This document shows positions 11,857-18,306 of a DNA stretch of 18,306 bases, in pieces (position 1 is the first letter of the stretch; every line of letters starts with the position of its first letter). A program made the translations under genes and the position numbers. Source of the stretch: Candidatus Bathyarchaeota archaeon (lineage in GTDB: Archaea; Thermoproteota; Bathyarchaeia; 40CM-2-53-6); assembly GCA_005888755.1 (NCBI GenBank), contig VBBQ01000018.1:3256-21561 (forward strand), in the 5' to 3' direction. The notes under the pieces were generated by a model. The model was not told the origin of the DNA and ran no database searches. It was given only the letters and a program-made list of their open reading frames with translations.

Positions 11857-12498
11857 TCAATGTTCGACTTTTGCCTTGAGAGCCATTACGATCTCTTGTC
11901 GGCTAATTGCTCCTTCTCGCAGAATATCGACATGGTTGCCCGCTACTCTGACGACCGTTGACTCCGGACTCTTGGAGAGGGACCCTCCATCCAGAACGAG
12001 ATCGACTTTGCCTTCAAAGGTCTTCAATGCTTCTTCTGCTCGCGTCGTGGAGGGAGCGCCTGAAATGTTCGCGCTTGTACCTACTAGGGATCCTCCACAC
12101 ATCGAAATCAAGTCCAACGTATCTTTCCGTCCAGGGATCCTAAGTCCAACCATGCGGTCAGTACCAACTATCGCGGGGGGGAATTCTGCTCTCGACGAGA
12201 CTACGATAGTTAGGGGTCCGGGCCAAAATCGCAAAGCAAGCGTCTCGGCGTTGCCATCGACTTCGCCTAATTCCTTTGCCTTCTCAATTGAGCCAACGAG
12301 CACTGGGAAGTTCCCTTTGCTTCTTCTCTTTACATCTGACACCTTGTTGACCGCTTCCTTATCGAATGGATGGCATCCAAGTCCGTACACCGTGTCCGTC
12401 GGGTAGACCACGAGTCCGCCCTTGAATATCGTTGCCGCCGCTTCACGAATCGATTCGCTCCCAATCCTAAGAAGCCTAGTCAACGTTTTTGCAATCAT
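11857..12498 (-). CDS. tsaC: Threonylcarbamoyl-AMP synthase (TsaC/YrdC-type)
   Basis: The chosen ATG 12498 gives 213 residues; the frame is open back to 12573, but a TATA-like box upstream of 12498 supports the shorter protein. The enzyme makes threonylcarbamoyl-AMP from threonine, bicarbonate and ATP, the first step of t6A37. Key stretches are Val-Val-Tyr-Pro-Thr-Asp-Thr-Val-Tyr-Gly-Leu-Gly, Lys-Arg-Arg-Ser-Lys-Gly-Asn-Phe-Pro (nucleotide and RNA-side basic motif), Phe-Trp-Pro-Gly-Pro-Leu-Thr, Arg-Ile-Pro-Gly and Gly-Thr-Ser-Ala-Asn-Ile-Ser-Gly. The length matches single-domain TsaC/YrdC rather than two-domain Sua5. It leads a small operon with the Tan1-like gene and lies next to cgi121 of KEOPS, the next step of the same pathway. 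Confidence 0.9.
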   Translation of the reverse strand: MIAKTLTRLLRIGSESIREAAATIFKGGLVVYPTDTVYGLGCHPFDKEAVNKVSDVKRRSKGNFPVLVGSIEKAKELGEVDGNAETLALRFWPGPLTIVVSSRAEFPPAIVGTDRMVGLRIPGRKDTLDLISMCGGSLVGTSANISGAPSTTRAEEALKTFEGKVDLVLDGGSLSKSPESTVVRVAGNHVDILREGAISRQEIVMALKAKVEH

Positions 12499-12514
12499 CG
12501 GGGGCAAGTCGACT

Positions 12515-12523
12515 CTTATATCT
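12515..12523. promoter_or_regulatory. TATA-like box in the divergent tsaC/asparaginase region
   Basis: The sequence reads ATATAAGAG on the minus strand and CTCTTATAT on the plus strand. It is centred about 21 bases before ATG 12498 and 35 bases before TTG 12554. This could serve a leaderless tsaC transcript and a short-leader asparaginase transcript, or only one of them. Confidence 0.4.
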
Positions 12524-12553
12524 CGTTGAGATGGGACGCCATCGGACTCAAAA

Positions 12554-13489
12554 TTGGCCAATCCAACGATCATTGTTCATGGCGGGGCCGGCAACTGGCC
12601 CAAGAACAAACACGCAATTGGCCTCTCCGGAGTTCGGAAGGCTGCCACGAGAGGATTCCAGATCCTCCAACAAGGCCGCTCCGCAATCCAAGCCGTCGAA
12701 GCTGCAGTCATAGAAATGGAAGATAATCCGATCTTCAATGCTGGCAAAGGGTCCACCCTGAACTTTGAAGGTAACGTTGAGGCCGACGCGGGAATCATGG
12801 ACGGAAAGACATTGCGTGGAGCAGGTGTCGCACTCTTGCATCAGGTGAAAAACCCGATCAGCCTCGCAAGAATTGTCATGGAGAAAACTGACCACGCTCT
12901 TCTAGCAGGCAAGACTGTCGAGAGGCTCGGGGAAGCTTATGGTCTGCCAAAGGCGAACCTAAGGCTTCCAGAGCGTATCCGCCAATGGAAACAGGCAAGA
13001 CGCGAGTTGGAAAACGGGAGCATCAAATACTTTTCCAGAAACTTGAAACTCGTTCATGACAAGGGGAGACTCTTTCTCGGGGACACGGTTGGCGCGCTCG
13101 CGATGGACCAAAGGGGAAACTTGGCTGCGGCAGATTCTACAGGAGGCGTTTCCTTGAAATTGCCAGGTAGAATCGGTGATAGCCCAATCCTTGGCGCTGG
13201 ACTGTACGCTGATAACAAGCTTGGAGCTGCCACAGCAACCGGCGTTGGCGAGATAGCTATGAGGTTGGTCGTGTCTAAGGCGGCTTGCGATGAAATGCAG
13301 TCATTGACCGCACAACGTGCGGCCTCTAAAACAGTGAGGCACGTGACAAGGTTGGCTGGCAGAGGACTAGGGATTCTATCTCTTGACCGAGAAGGTAGAT
13401 ATGGAATCGCTCACAATACACTGCACTTGTGCTGGGCCGCAGAGACCAAGGACAAGGGTCTTGTCTCACAGATGGTTGGCAGTCGCTAG
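12554..13489 (+). CDS. Plant-type L-asparaginase / isoaspartyl peptidase (Ntn hydrolase)
   Basis: A 311-residue protein from TTG 12554. It begins with Ile-Ile-Val-His-Gly-Gly-Ala-Gly and contains Asn-Pro-Ile-Phe-Asn-Ala-Gly-Lys-Gly-Ser and Gly-Asp-Thr178-Val-Gly-Ala. Thr178 is the expected N-terminal nucleophile after self-cleavage of the Gly-Asp|Thr bond. Asp-Ser-Thr-Gly-Gly, Gly-Arg-Ile-Gly-Asp-Ser-Pro-Ile and Ala-Thr-Gly-Val-Gly-Glu complete the substrate pocket. These enzymes hydrolyse L-asparagine and beta-aspartyl dipeptides. The length is normal and all visible key residues are present. It is transcribed away from tsaC and followed by T-tracts; there is no apparent functional link to its neighbours. 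Confidence 0.9.
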   Translation: MANPTIIVHGGAGNWPKNKHAIGLSGVRKAATRGFQILQQGRSAIQAVEAAVIEMEDNPIFNAGKGSTLNFEGNVEADAGIMDGKTLRGAGVALLHQVKNPISLARIVMEKTDHALLAGKTVERLGEAYGLPKANLRLPERIRQWKQARRELENGSIKYFSRNLKLVHDKGRLFLGDTVGALAMDQRGNLAAADSTGGVSLKLPGRIGDSPILGAGLYADNKLGAATATGVGEIAMRLVVSKAACDEMQSLTAQRAASKTVRHVTRLAGRGLGILSLDREGRYGIAHNTLHLCWAAETKDKGLVSQMVGSR

Positions 13490-13524
13490 AAGCTATTCTC
13501 AATACAAGATGATTGCCTTTGATG

Positions 13525-13541
13525 TTTTTTCGCGTGTTTTT
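13525..13541 (+). terminator. T-rich terminator after the asparaginase gene
   Basis: Two T-tracts, six Ts at 13525-13530 and five at 13537-13541, lie 36 to 52 bases past the asparaginase stop and just before the next TATA-like box. Archaeal RNA polymerase often ends at such tracts without a hairpin. Confidence 0.5.
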
Positions 13542-13549
13542 CGGAAGCC

Positions 13550-13555
13550 TTTTAA
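13550..13555 (+). promoter_or_regulatory. TATA-like box for the acidic Trp-Gly peptide gene
   Basis: The plus strand reads TTTTAA, centred about 48 bases before ATG 13600, so transcription would start near 13578. A GGAG at 13588-13591 then sits eight bases from the ATG, a standard Shine-Dalgarno spacing. Confidence 0.5.
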
Positions 13556-13599
13556 GAGGGTACAATTCGCGATAACCCCTAGTTTTCGGAGACGATCAA

Positions 13600-13716
13600 A
13601 TGTTACCCTATACCAAGGGGGAGGAATGGGGCGAAGACGAGGACTGGGGCGGCGAAGATGAATGGGGCGAAGACGACGATTGGGGCGGCGGAGATAACGG
13701 AGCCGAGGACAACTAA
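13600..13716 (+). CDS. Micro-protein with acidic Trp-Gly repeats
   Basis: ATG 13600 opens a 38-codon gene. The first eight residues are followed by two 12-residue units, each Glu-Trp-Gly-Glu-Asp-(Glu/Asp)-Asp-Trp-Gly-Gly-(Glu/Gly)-Asp, and a short acidic tail. About half the residues are acidic. There are four Trp-Gly steps, and I see only one basic residue (Lys6). The DNA of the two units forms a 36-base tandem repeat. A TATA-like box at 13550 and an ideally spaced GGAG support real expression. Function is unknown. The acidic-aromatic style recalls disordered binding peptides such as DSS1 and Argonaute-hook WG proteins, but only in composition. A random acidic ORF seems unlikely given the promoter and ribosome site. 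Confidence 0.6.
   Translation: MLPYTKGEEWGEDEDWGGEDEWGEDDDWGGGDNGAEDN
13629..13700 (+). repeat. Two 36-base tandem units inside the micro-protein gene
   Basis: Both units begin GAATGGGGCGAAGACGA and end in GGAGAT or CGAAGAT. They differ at only a few third or near-third positions and encode the 12-residue Trp-Gly repeat. The boundary is approximate. Confidence 0.6.
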
Positions 13717-13839
13717 GAACCCGATCCAACCGAGACCACCAAGCGCTCGTAACTGTTTCTAGAAAGGCAGTGAACCGGTAACAGGAGTTCTATCTTCCCG
13801 TGCCGCGAAGCGTGGAGTCAATAAAGGAACGAGAGATCA

Positions 13840-15387
13840 ATGCAGCAATTATCCCTCAAGTTCAAAGCCCTACCCATGATCGCGCTATCCTTTCTCTTCG
13901 TCATTCCTACAATCGCATTCCAGCCGGCCCAAGCGGCCGCCACAACAAACCCCGACTTTTCTGCTCAGAGCTTCAGCAAGACCGTTGACTGGTATGATTA
14001 TGTCCGCCAGTACGCCGTAGCCAATAATCTGCCTCAGCCCAATGCGAGCGAGCACGCCTACATCTACACCAACTATATCAACGTCGGCGGCTTCCAGCTC
14101 TTCTACACGGGTCTAGTGAACGCGACCCACAACGGACAGTTCGTCACCATCCCACTCCAGACATTCTTCGAACACTACAAGACCATAGGCGGCAAAGACG
14201 CGATAACGGCATCATCCTTCATCAGCCTCGTCGCCTTCAATGAATCCAACACGGATCCGTACCCGAACTCGCCTGACAAATCAGACACGGTCTACGCCAG
14301 CTTCAGCCTGGGAGTAAATCTCACCCAGATAACAGGCCACAGATTCCCCTCCTATGTCGCAAGCAGCAGCATCATCCCGCTCACCCAGACAGACGCGAAT
14401 CACTGGAGCTGGGGCTTGAACTACACCAACCTTAACGCGATATGGTGGAAGATCAACCCCGACCCATTCTTCCCGACAGCTGACCTTGTCCAGCCACGCG
14501 GCTTCGCCATGTACAGCCAACTGACCTTCAACTACGCGCTCGCCATCGACCCGGCATCTAAGACAGCCACCCTCACCACTAGCTACACAATCGGCCGGAT
14601 GACCGATCTCTACATCCTCTACCCGATACCGGCCATTCATCTGAACTCAACCGGGACGTACAACCTCAACGGTGCACGGGTCAACAGCCAAAACATCTAC
14701 CAGTTCCTAGACACAAAACAGCTCAAGATATCGATCGTCATGGCTAACAAGGCGATTCTAGCCAGCAGTGTCATTGACAAGGACGACTCTGGTGCTATCG
14801 TCGACAACGGGAACTCCACCGATGTAAGCCACACAGCGGTCACATCCGCTACAAGCGACGGCGACAAGGTCTTCAAAACAGACTTCGGCGTCAAGCCAAC
14901 GTACAAGCTCTACAACTACACCGCGGATGCTACTGAAAGTACTGCAACCACCCTCAGCACTAACGTCCGGACAGTCAACATCCACGCCTGGGCCGGCAAT
15001 CCCGTCTTCTGGTTCCAGAACCGCTTCATGGGATTCCTTCCACTATTCGTTGCCAACGTGGATCCAGGCCTAATCCAGCAAGCGAAGCAGGGACTTCTAG
15101 ACCTCACATTCTCAGACTATCTCTACATCATATCCTACCCAACATGGGGAGGATACAAGATCGTGCACGACCCTGACTACACCGCGTTCTACACTCCAGC
15201 TAGCAACGTCGGACTGCTGACAGCGGTCTTCCTAGCAGTAGCGGTCGCCGCGGGAGTTGGCGGTCTATTCGCCTTCCTATTCAGGAAACGAAGAGCAGCC
15301 GGAATAGCCGTCAGTGGTGCGGGGACAACTGGTCCAACCCCGACTCCGGGTCCTACCCCCTCGGGTCCACCTATTCCAGGCCGATAG
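13840..15387 (+). CDS. Secreted, membrane-anchored protein of unknown function
   Basis: A 515-residue protein from ATG 13840. Residues 1-32 form a signal peptide: a basic start, a hydrophobic core (Leu-Pro-Met-Ile-Ala-Leu-Ser-Phe-Leu-Phe-Val-Ile-Pro) and an Ala-Gln-Ala cleavage site. The large outside region is rich in Tyr, Asn, Thr and Ser with many Asn-x-Ser/Thr sites, fitting a glycosylated surface protein. A membrane segment at about 457-481 is followed by Arg-Lys-Arg-Arg and a Pro-Thr-Gly tail. I recognise no domain. It lies about 100 bases upstream of an ABC transporter pair on the same strand, so it may be a partner or cargo, but nothing shows a binding-protein fold. Confidence 0.8.
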   Translation: MQQLSLKFKALPMIALSFLFVIPTIAFQPAQAAATTNPDFSAQSFSKTVDWYDYVRQYAVANNLPQPNASEHAYIYTNYINVGGFQLFYTGLVNATHNGQFVTIPLQTFFEHYKTIGGKDAITASSFISLVAFNESNTDPYPNSPDKSDTVYASFSLGVNLTQITGHRFPSYVASSSIIPLTQTDANHWSWGLNYTNLNAIWWKINPDPFFPTADLVQPRGFAMYSQLTFNYALAIDPASKTATLTTSYTIGRMTDLYILYPIPAIHLNSTGTYNLNGARVNSQNIYQFLDTKQLKISIVMANKAILASSVIDKDDSGAIVDNGNSTDVSHTAVTSATSDGDKVFKTDFGVKPTYKLYNYTADATESTATTLSTNVRTVNIHAWAGNPVFWFQNRFMGFLPLFVANVDPGLIQQAKQGLLDLTFSDYLYIISYPTWGGYKIVHDPDYTAFYTPASNVGLLTAVFLAVAVAAGVGGLFAFLFRKRRAAGIAVSGAGTTGPTPTPGPTPSGPPIPGR

Positions 15388-15485
15388 CGCGTACAATTTC
15401 CCGTCCTGGCATTCTTCTTTCTCGTTCACCTAAGGAACAGTGAGCTAAACTTCATCTCCAATGCTGATACCGCAACGAACTATCC

Positions 15486-16262
15486 ATGACAACGACCGGT
15501 TCAGCGATTGATGTTTCACACCTGACAAAGACTTACGGACCTACCGTTGCCCTCAACGATGTCACGCTATCAGTTGGCACCGGTGAAGTACGAGGCCTCC
15601 TCGGACCCAACGGGTCAGGAAAATCAAGCCTGATGAAGACAATCATAGGTGTGACAAAGCCATCCTATGGCTCAATCCAGGTCCTCGGCTATGATGTCCG
15701 AGCAAGCCCCATGGAGATCAAGAAGATTGTCGGCTATGTACCCGAATCACCACGCCTGTACGAATTCCTCACTGCGACCGAATATCTTGATTTCATCGCT
15801 GACGTTCGAGGACTGCCGTTCGAACAGAAGAAAGAGCGTATCGCGAGATTCGTCGACGCCCTCGACCTCGAAGGAAAACAGGGCGATATGATCAGCAGCT
15901 ATTCGCAAGGCATGAAGCAAAAAGTCGCGATCATAGGAGCACTGCTCCACAGGCCTCGAGTCTTGCTCATGGACGAACCGCTCAACGGGTTAGACCCGAA
16001 ATCAGCCCGGTTGGTGAAGGAGCTTATCCACGGTTTTGCAAGGGAAGGCGTGTCGGTGGTGTTCAGCACGCATATTCTTGAGATCGCTGAGGCCATCTGT
16101 GACAAGTTAACGATCCTTCAGGGAGGGAAGATCCTGGCAGAGGGAACTTCCAAGGACTTGAGAGAGAATGCAGGCCTTCCGGGATCGGGACTCGAAGATG
16201 TCTTTCTGAAGCTCACCGGAACCAAGGGAGTCGAGGATATCGTCGAGGCACTGATTAGATGA
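15486..16262 (+). CDS. ABC-2-type transporter, ATP-binding subunit
   Basis: A 258-residue ATPase from ATG 15486. Walker A is GPNGSGKSS (40-48), the signature is SQGMKQK (140-146), Walker B is VLLMDEP (159-165), and the switch His196 lies in STHI. The Q-loop position reads Val-Pro-Glu-Ser, with Glu in place of the common Gln, as in many ABC-2 exporters. The C-terminal extension after residue 225 is typical of this class. Its TGA overlaps the permease start (ATGA), so the subunits are coupled. The substrate is unknown; this class exports drugs, lipids, polysaccharides or sodium. The secreted protein upstream may be related. Confidence 0.9.
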   Translation: MTTTGSAIDVSHLTKTYGPTVALNDVTLSVGTGEVRGLLGPNGSGKSSLMKTIIGVTKPSYGSIQVLGYDVRASPMEIKKIVGYVPESPRLYEFLTATEYLDFIADVRGLPFEQKKERIARFVDALDLEGKQGDMISSYSQGMKQKVAIIGALLHRPRVLLMDEPLNGLDPKSARLVKELIHGFAREGVSVVFSTHILEIAEAICDKLTILQGGKILAEGTSKDLRENAGLPGSGLEDVFLKLTGTKGVEDIVEALIR

Positions 16263-17923
16263 GACTTCCCGTTCTGTTCAAGTTTGCCAAGATTTTAATG
16301 ATTTCGCGGCTTCGAAGTACCCGACGCTCAATCGTCTCGAAGAGCATTACCAGCCGGCCGATTCTCATCGGCTTGATAGGAATCGTTCTCTTCTTCGCTG
16401 GACTCTTCTTTGGATATGAGACAACGGTCTTTCTTAGTTCTGGAGGAGCACCGTTGACGGGGCCCGCCGCGCATCAACTTGTCGTGACGATTTTTGGAGG
16501 AGTGCCTCTTTTCCTTGTAGGTTTCTACTTTACTATGGGACTCTTGTGGGAAGTGAACGCTTCTGCGGAGGCTGAAAGTACAGACGCGATTAACTGGCTC
16601 CCCATAACGCCTGGGGAGTATGTGGCAGCCTCGGCGCTTTCGACCAGCTACACATACTCTCCGCTCCTGATGGTCGCCTTCGGCTACTCTCTTCCAATCG
16701 GACTTCTCACTGGGAACCTGGCTGGATTCTTGTTGCTTGTTCCGATCGCCCTGTTGTCTACGTCCGTGGGCTCGGTCAGCGTCGAGATTCTAAGGTCAGC
16801 ATTGGCTAGCGCATCAACAGCGTTCAACAGGCTCGGCGGTAGAATAACAGTAATAATGAGAATCATCGGAATAATCCTGATACTCCTAGTTACGCAGCTT
16901 CTATTCAGCGGAGTCTTCCTGATCCAGATAATTGGCTCCCTCGTCGGAACCGCAGCCGCGGCTAGTTTCGTACCTGTCTTCTGGCCGACGCTCGCCATAA
17001 CCAAGGTGCTCCAGTCCGACTTTGTTGGAGGTGCTGGATTTCTAGGGCTGAGTGTAGCACTGTTTCTCTTGCTGTCGTACGCGGCCCTTTTCTTGCGGGC
17101 TAAATATTGGGCCGTGACTCCTGCAGCCCTCCACTTCGCCGGAGCCGGCTCTGTGTCGGGGCCAAGCCGACTAGGCTACCTTGGCCTCAGTTCCTCCTCG
17201 ATTGCAATGCTCAGGAGAGAGATTCGCTCGGCAACCCGAAGAAAAGAAGTGGTCAGACTGATGGCAATACCGATTATCATGCCCATCATGATATCGTTTC
17301 CAGCCATCTTCTCCCCAGCCCCATCATCAACGTCTGGACCCGCTCAAATTGATCCGATTTTTCTAGTTATTCCGTTTCTGTTCGGGATCGGACTGGGCTC
17401 ATTGTTTCTTGGCATGACCTCGATTGGTCAAGAGGGAAGAAGGTTGTGGAACATCAGCACATTGCCAGTTTCTGCCAAGATGCTTGTGAAGAGCAAGCTC
17501 TTGTTCACGTCCCTAGTCTCAAGCATTGGGCTTGGTCTCGGAGCTGTAGTCTCCGCCCTTCTCCTACACGCCTCGATGTTCGTTGTTCTCGGGTTCTTAG
17601 GCCTGGGGCTCATCGTAATACTGGCCGAGGCAAGCCTTGGAATCGCTGTAGGGTCCAGGTTCCCGGATTTCTCAGACGGTCCAAGGCCAAGATTCGTCAC
17701 AGTAATTGGCTCTTTAATTGGAGCTGTTCTGGGGATTGTGGAGATGGCAATAATGGCCTTCCCACTCATCTTCTCATTCATCCTAAGAACTTTCTTCGCG
17801 ATATTGATACCCCTACAATTTGTGCTGGTCTTTTCAGGTTCGGTAGGGGGCCTTCTCGCCTGGATAGCTTACGTCCTATCGGTCAAGCCTGTCGATTCTA
17901 TTCTTGCAGAATTGCCCAACTAA
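16259..17923 (+). CDS. ABC-2-type transporter permease
   Basis: A 554-residue membrane protein from ATG 16259, coupled to the ATPase by a four-base overlap. About twelve hydrophobic stretches are visible, from Pro-Ile-Leu-Ile-Gly-Leu-Ile-Gly-Ile-Val-Leu-Phe-Phe near residue 35 to a last one near residue 535. A large loop separates the two halves (about 280-345) and contains a basic patch (Arg-Arg-Glu-Ile-Arg-Ser-Ala-Thr-Arg-Arg-Lys). The pattern fits a full-length ABC-2 permease that pairs with an ATPase dimer. I saw no substrate signature. Confidence 0.85.
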   Translation: MRLPVLFKFAKILMISRLRSTRRSIVSKSITSRPILIGLIGIVLFFAGLFFGYETTVFLSSGGAPLTGPAAHQLVVTIFGGVPLFLVGFYFTMGLLWEVNASAEAESTDAINWLPITPGEYVAASALSTSYTYSPLLMVAFGYSLPIGLLTGNLAGFLLLVPIALLSTSVGSVSVEILRSALASASTAFNRLGGRITVIMRIIGIILILLVTQLLFSGVFLIQIIGSLVGTAAAASFVPVFWPTLAITKVLQSDFVGGAGFLGLSVALFLLLSYAALFLRAKYWAVTPAALHFAGAGSVSGPSRLGYLGLSSSSIAMLRREIRSATRRKEVVRLMAIPIIMPIMISFPAIFSPAPSSTSGPAQIDPIFLVIPFLFGIGLGSLFLGMTSIGQEGRRLWNISTLPVSAKMLVKSKLLFTSLVSSIGLGLGAVVSALLLHASMFVVLGFLGLGLIVILAEASLGIAVGSRFPDFSDGPRPRFVTVIGSLIGAVLGIVEMAIMAFPLIFSFILRTFFAILIPLQFVLVFSGSVGGLLAWIAYVLSVKPVDSILAELPN

Positions 17924-18098
17924 CTTGAAGCTAGGATCCGACGGATCTCATTTCGTCGATTGTTTACCTAGAATAATTGTTACCGTCATTTTGCAGGGTC
18001 TGTTGCAGATAACGTTAAGTTGTCGTGCGGCAGCGCGCCCCTCTAGATTGCCTCATATTATGCGAATTATTTGGCATAGCTAGCCTCTAGAATTTTTC

Positions 18099-18306
18099 CT
18101 ATATTTTCGCGTCGCATGTGCGGCATTTCTCAGCCGCAAGAGGGTTTTCGGCACCACACTTGGGACAAGCTTTTAGGAAATTGGCGGGGGTCGGACCACC
18201 AACCAGTGGAGTTGGTGTTGGTGATTCGCTTCCGGGAAGTGTCTCAACTTTCTTGAGTTTTTCCGGACGAAAGGCGAGAACGAGACTCGCGGCCCCGAAT
18301 ACAATG
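18099..18306 (-). CDS. C-terminus of a membrane/zinc-ribbon protein, truncated by window edge
   Basis: About 68 residues on the minus strand, open at the right edge. A hydrophobic stretch (Ile-Val-Phe-Gly-Ala-Ala-Ser-Leu-Val-Leu-Ala-Phe) is followed by a basic linker, a Pro-Thr-rich spacer and a terminal zinc ribbon, Cys-Pro-Lys-Cys-Gly-Ala-Glu-Asn then Lys-Cys-Arg-Thr-Cys. Membrane proteins with a short C-terminal zinc ribbon are common in archaea, but the function is open. The gene converges with the ABC permease across about 175 bases, where a T-rich run near 18093-18097 may end plus-strand transcription. Confidence 0.65.
   Translation of the reverse strand, partial: IVFGAASLVLAFRPEKLKKVETLPGSESPTPTPLVGGPTPANFLKACPKCGAENPLAAEKCRTCDAKI

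Noticed and set aside
14281-14640. Minus-strand 119-codon frame rich in Val, Gly and Asp
   Set aside because: It is antisense to the secreted protein, whose signal peptide and anchor show which strand codes.
17935-17947. Palindrome GATCCGACGGATC after the permease gene
   Set aside because: The one-base loop and lack of a following T-tract make it a poor terminator, and no second copy suggests an operator.

Overview
The window looks like a chromosomal segment of an archaeon, most likely a member of the TACK/Thermoproteota side of the tree (thaumarchaeal or bathyarchaeal type), although lineage cannot be fixed without a search. The evidence is a TFB (archaeal TFIIB) gene next to Gar1, a KEOPS Cgi121 subunit, a Tan1-type THUMP protein, a TsaC/Sua5-type protein, TATA boxes at archaeal spacing, frequent TTG and GTG starts, and T-rich tracts instead of classical hairpin terminators.

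Layout. 1-410: the minus-strand gar1-TFB pair, TFB cut by the left edge. 456-3852: a plus-strand three-gene operon, the highlight of the window. It encodes a short-armed SMC ATPase whose C-terminal head closely resembles eukaryotic Smc5/Smc6, a protein with an Nse4-like (kleisin) C-terminal block, and a tandem winged-helix protein resembling Nse1/Nse3 (MAGE/KITE family). Together they look like an archaeal Smc5/6-Nse-type complex. 3831-7269: four minus-strand genes, namely two translationally coupled flavin-binding split-barrel proteins, a divergent tRNA-guanine-transglycosylase-like protein, and a polytopic membrane protein with an acidic tail. 7519-7797: a stand-alone Lrp/AsnC RAM domain.

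7798-10160: about 2.3 kb of gene-poor, apparently decaying accessory DNA. It holds an imperfect direct repeat, a run of hairpins that could be a structured RNA, a zinc-ribbon ORF with a probable frameshift, an orphan ORF, an integrase-like N-terminal remnant with no start codon, and a tiny Cys/His protein.

10176-12573: a translation and tRNA-modification neighbourhood with a phosphoribosyltransferase, KEOPS Cgi121, a Tan1-like THUMP protein and a TsaC/YrdC protein. Cgi121 and TsaC both serve the t6A37 pathway. A plant-type asparaginase (12554-13489) is divergent from TsaC. 13600-13716 encodes a 38-residue acidic Trp-Gly repeat peptide with its own TATA-like box and Shine-Dalgarno sequence. 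13840-17923: a secreted, membrane-anchored protein followed by an ABC ATPase/ABC-2 permease pair. 18099-18306: the C-terminus of a membrane/zinc-ribbon protein, cut by the right edge.

All family assignments come from reading motifs by eye; no database search was possible.
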